In this document: piece after piece, positions 19,029 through 20,900 of the stretch
Layout of the letters: each line of letters starts with the position of its first letter
How positions within the stretch are numbered: the stretch's first letter is position 1
Notes under the pieces: model-generated
Told to the model about the DNA's origin: nothing
Database searches by the model: none
The model's input: the letters and a program-made list of their open reading frames with translations, nothing else
Source of the DNA: a virus
Strand: one strand, 5' to 3'
Virus record (IMG/VR): IMGVR_UViG_3300006919_000586
Coordinates: 1 to 20,900 of that record
Length of the DNA: 20,900 nucleotides
Made by a program: the position numbers and the translations under genes

Positions 19029-19057
19029 ACTTTATACTATTTTATTCAAATAGTCAA
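19029..19057 (-). promoter_or_regulatory. Sigma70-like promoter
   Basis: Minus strand: -35 TTGACT (19052-19057) in the form GCTTGACT, 17-bp spacer, -10 TAAAGT (19029-19034), not extended. The -10 is the weakest match in the set, with only three of six consensus bases, so the call leans on the -35 and the spacing. The stretch 19058-19134 up to the glycosyltransferase stop shows nothing else. Confidence 0.65.
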
Positions 19058-19134
19058 GCACTATTTTTTGTTGATTTTATTGAGTTTTTAAGGTATTATA
19101 TAAGAACAAAACGTGAACATTTACACAGATTCGT

Positions 19135-19830
19135 CTATTTCCAGTACTCTTTTACCCACTCTCCACTTTGATACTGCATAGCATAGTCGGGATTAGGGTG
19201 TCCGTGAAAGACACATATTAATGAGTCTTTTTTTAAAGGATGATCTATAGGTTTATATTTCTCGTACTTTTTAGGTTTACCTCTTACAGGCCATTTAAAT
19301 GAATATGTCCAGTCATCTGGCATTATCTGCGTACTTGGATGCCTAAACATCATATCAGTTAATACGTTTTGATCTCCGTGTACTGAATCATACTTACCTT
19401 TATCTTTTAAGTAATTATCCCATATAAAAAAATGATGTTTTAAATTATATCTTATAACACTTGAATTGATAGTAGTTGTAGGTTGACCAAAATCTCTTAT
19501 GACGCAAAAGTCTTCATCTTCGTATTGTTTAAAAAAAGGTTCTAAATTATTTAAAATGACAACATCTAAATCTAAGTATAAAATATTACCTTCAATTTTA
19601 AGTTCTTTATTATAAAGGTGCATTTTATTCCACCAACCATCTAAATTAGGTTTAGGAATGTTAATTGTTTTTATAGCAGCCTCAAATGTTTGTTCAGGAT
19701 TATCTGTTAAACAATAAAAGTTAAAAGGTATAGTCATATTTCTTTTGACCATACGATACAAAGTATTTACATATTTAATAGGATACTTTGTTCCCCAAAA
19801 TACACAAATAACATTATTAATCTTACTCAT
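19135..19830 (-). CDS. GT-A (family 8-like) glycosyltransferase
   Basis: 231 residues. VICVFWGTKYPIKYVNTLYR begins a Rossmann-like nucleotide-sugar domain. NILYLDLDVVILNNL (82-96) holds the DxD metal site (Asp87/Asp89), and VHGDQNVLTDM (150-160) plus VFHGHPNP (208-214) are the downstream family motifs with acceptor and metal-binding His. It should transfer a sugar from a UDP- or GDP-donor. The acceptor (LPS, phage protein or DNA) is unknown. It starts eight bases inside the end of the 270-residue gene. Confidence 0.85.
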   Translation of the reverse strand: MSKINNVICVFWGTKYPIKYVNTLYRMVKRNMTIPFNFYCLTDNPEQTFEAAIKTINIPKPNLDGWWNKMHLYNKELKIEGNILYLDLDVVILNNLEPFFKQYEDEDFCVIRDFGQPTTTINSSVIRYNLKHHFFIWDNYLKDKGKYDSVHGDQNVLTDMMFRHPSTQIMPDDWTYSFKWPVRGKPKKYEKYKPIDHPLKKDSLICVFHGHPNPDYAMQYQSGEWVKEYWK

Positions 19831-20635
19831 ATTGTTTTTTTAATACATTGTAAGCAGTACCATTTTCTATTTCAGATAATGTAAACTGATTTTCTACAAC
19901 GTATTTTAACCATTCATTTATTGTTTTTCTACCAGGTCTAAAAGGTTTTTCTACAAATTTAGGATTATGTGAAGCAACTGGTGAACACACATTTTTTTGA
20001 GCAGTTATAACAGGAACATAGTTTAATAAGGCATCAATAGCTGATAAACTCATATTAGTAACCAAACAATGACAATCTTTTAAGTCATCTTTTATGTCAG
20101 TACCCCACCATTGATTTCCAGGTCTTGGTTTGTTTCTTACTCTAATCTCTCTATTTGTGTGTTTCTTTAATTCTTCAGTAACCATATAAATCCATTGATC
20201 TTGGTTTATACCATTTGTATGAAACGTAACTGTTTGTGATGAAGGTGCAACTAGTATGTGTTTTGTTTCACCTGTATACCAACCTTTAAAGTTAACATCA
20301 ATACCTTTTTGTTCTAATTCTTTTAAACGAGCACCATCGCCAACTTTTCCTCTTGTTGAGTGAATACTACCTTTACATATTCTAAAATAAGTTTTATCAT
20401 AATTGTGTATTTTAGGTTCTGGATAACGTGTTATCTGTTCAGTTAAATAACCAACATCTACATACCACCATTCTTCACCTTTTTCACTTGCCTTTCTAAT
20501 TTCTTCTATATTTTTACCAGCAAGTCCCCAAAAAAAATGTATTGGTCTATCTTCATCTTGCCAACCTTTTTCTATTGCAGGCCATATTTGATGGGACAAA
20601 CAATGTCCCCAATTCATTTTATGAGTTATTATCAT
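19823..20635 (-). CDS. Glycan-synthesis-like protein (capsule/GT-B type), 270 residues
   Basis: The first third has HKMNWGHCLSHQIWPAIEKG and HFFWGLAGKNIEEIRKA. The second has KHILVAPSSQTVTFHTNG, and the third CHCLVTNMSLSAIDALLNYV with PVITAQKNVC, which resembles the acceptor or donor-binding end of capsule-polysaccharide/GT-B enzymes. The C-terminus NQFTLSEIENGTAYNVLKK is nearly repeated in the partial gene to the right, so the two are related. Substrate unknown. The ATG overlaps a tiny frame (20632-20715) in an ATGA arrangement. Confidence 0.65.
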   Translation of the reverse strand: MIITHKMNWGHCLSHQIWPAIEKGWQDEDRPIHFFWGLAGKNIEEIRKASEKGEEWWYVDVGYLTEQITRYPEPKIHNYDKTYFRICKGSIHSTRGKVGDGARLKELEQKGIDVNFKGWYTGETKHILVAPSSQTVTFHTNGINQDQWIYMVTEELKKHTNREIRVRNKPRPGNQWWGTDIKDDLKDCHCLVTNMSLSAIDALLNYVPVITAQKNVCSPVASHNPKFVEKPFRPGRKTINEWLKYVVENQFTLSEIENGTAYNVLKKQYE

Positions 20636-20715
20636 TTAACTTGTACTAATATTGTAGCGTGTGCTGTATTAACATTATTAAATATATTTTCTGAAATTGT
20701 AAAAGTTTCTTTCAT
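20632..20715 (-). CDS. Possible 27-residue micro-protein between paralogues
   Basis: A frame of 27 residues (MKETFTISENIFNNVNTAHA, then TILVQVK) fills the gap between the two related glycan genes. It begins one base after the right-hand gene's stop and ends in an ATGA overlap with the left-hand ATG, so it may serve translational coupling. There is no obvious ribosome site. It could equally be spacer sequence. Confidence 0.35.
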   Translation of the reverse strand: MKETFTISENIFNNVNTAHATILVQVK

Positions 20716-20716
20716 T

Positions 20717-20900
20717 TTATTTTACTCCAAGTTTTTTCCAAGCTGTTCCGTTTTTCATTTCTGATATAGTAAATTGATTTGCCAATAAACTATTAATCCA
20801 ATCTTCTCTTTTATTTGAATATATTGGATTTTCTATTTGAGATAAGTCCATACTCGATACTGGTACTCCACAAGAAATGCCATCACAAAAACTAGGCACA
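20717..20900 (-). CDS. Paralogous glycan-synthesis-like protein, N-terminus outside window
   Basis: Only the last 60 residues or so are inside the window, and the frame is open to the right edge. SFCDGISCGVPVSSMDLSQI with a later WINSLLANQFTISEMKNGTA parallels the 270-residue neighbour's ALLNYVPVITA and LKYVVENQFTLSEIENGTA. The two genes look like a tandem duplication. Function is as uncertain as for the neighbour. Confidence 0.6.
   Translation of the reverse strand, partial: VPSFCDGISCGVPVSSMDLSQIENPIYSNKREDWINSLLANQFTISEMKNGTAWKKLGVK

Noticed and set aside
1-20900. CRISPR array, tRNA genes, integrase or att sites
   Set aside because: I looked for direct-repeat/spacer patterns, tRNA-like T-loop motifs and recombinase signatures, and saw none I could support by eye.

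Overview
The window looks like an early/accessory region of an AT-rich, T4-like marine myovirus, probably infecting a low-GC marine alphaproteobacterium such as SAR11. The evidence is a recognisable T4 core set: gp32 single-stranded DNA-binding protein, gp59 helicase loader and gp33 late-transcription co-activator, plus two exact T4-type late promoters (TATAAATA). Around these sit many small proteins of the kind found in pelagiphages and cyanophages (DUF6433-like, DUF5856-like, DUF7220-like, DUF2061-like, YdcH-like). The host is inferred from base composition and family resemblance only. Every supported gene is on the minus strand, so transcription runs from high to low coordinates.

Layout from right (upstream) to left: (a) 20900-19135, a glycan module with two tandem related glycan-synthesis-like proteins and a GT-A glycosyltransferase. 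(b) 19057-17013, a small-gene operon behind a sigma70-like promoter. (c) 16975-14060, an envelope cluster with two proteins carrying C-terminal ends like the rickettsial 17-kDa surface antigen, a small membrane protein, an LPP20-like lipoprotein, a glutaredoxin and a conserved phage protein. (d) 13976-13071, a winged-helix-like basic protein and a DUF6433-like protein with its own late promoter and flanking hairpins. (e) 12949-9306, a tightly packed operon with SprT-like protease, TM-anchored glucosaminidase, several small membrane proteins and a TM/coiled-coil protein. (f) 9291-5617, an operon of small conserved proteins, including a 42-residue protein with 10 cysteines, a lipoprotein and an M15 peptidoglycan peptidase. 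(g) 5612-4222, a PD-(D/E)XK nuclease and two exported proteins. (h) 4184-901, gp33-gp59, then inserted small genes and a sialyltransferase-like protein, a 43-residue gene and gp32. (i) 754-1, a partial ParB-like protein.

Regulation is unusually legible. Eight promoters share a TTGACA-like -35, a spacer of exactly 17 bp and a TATAAT-like -10, and five of the eight have an extended TGn -10. They start most transcription units. At least two (gp33 and the 43-residue gene) put the predicted start site on the A of the ATG, so those mRNAs should be leaderless. The two TATAAATA late promoters sit before gp32 and the DUF6433-like gene. The gp32 late leader is A/U-only and repetitive, like the T4 gp32 autogenous operator.

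Functionally the window combines replication and late-switch proteins, nucleases, two cell-wall hydrolases, and an unusually large set of Sec-exported or lipidated proteins (eight), together with glycan-modifying enzymes. This suggests heavy investment in altering the host envelope. I saw no tRNA, rRNA, CRISPR array, insertion sequence or plus-strand gene that I could support.
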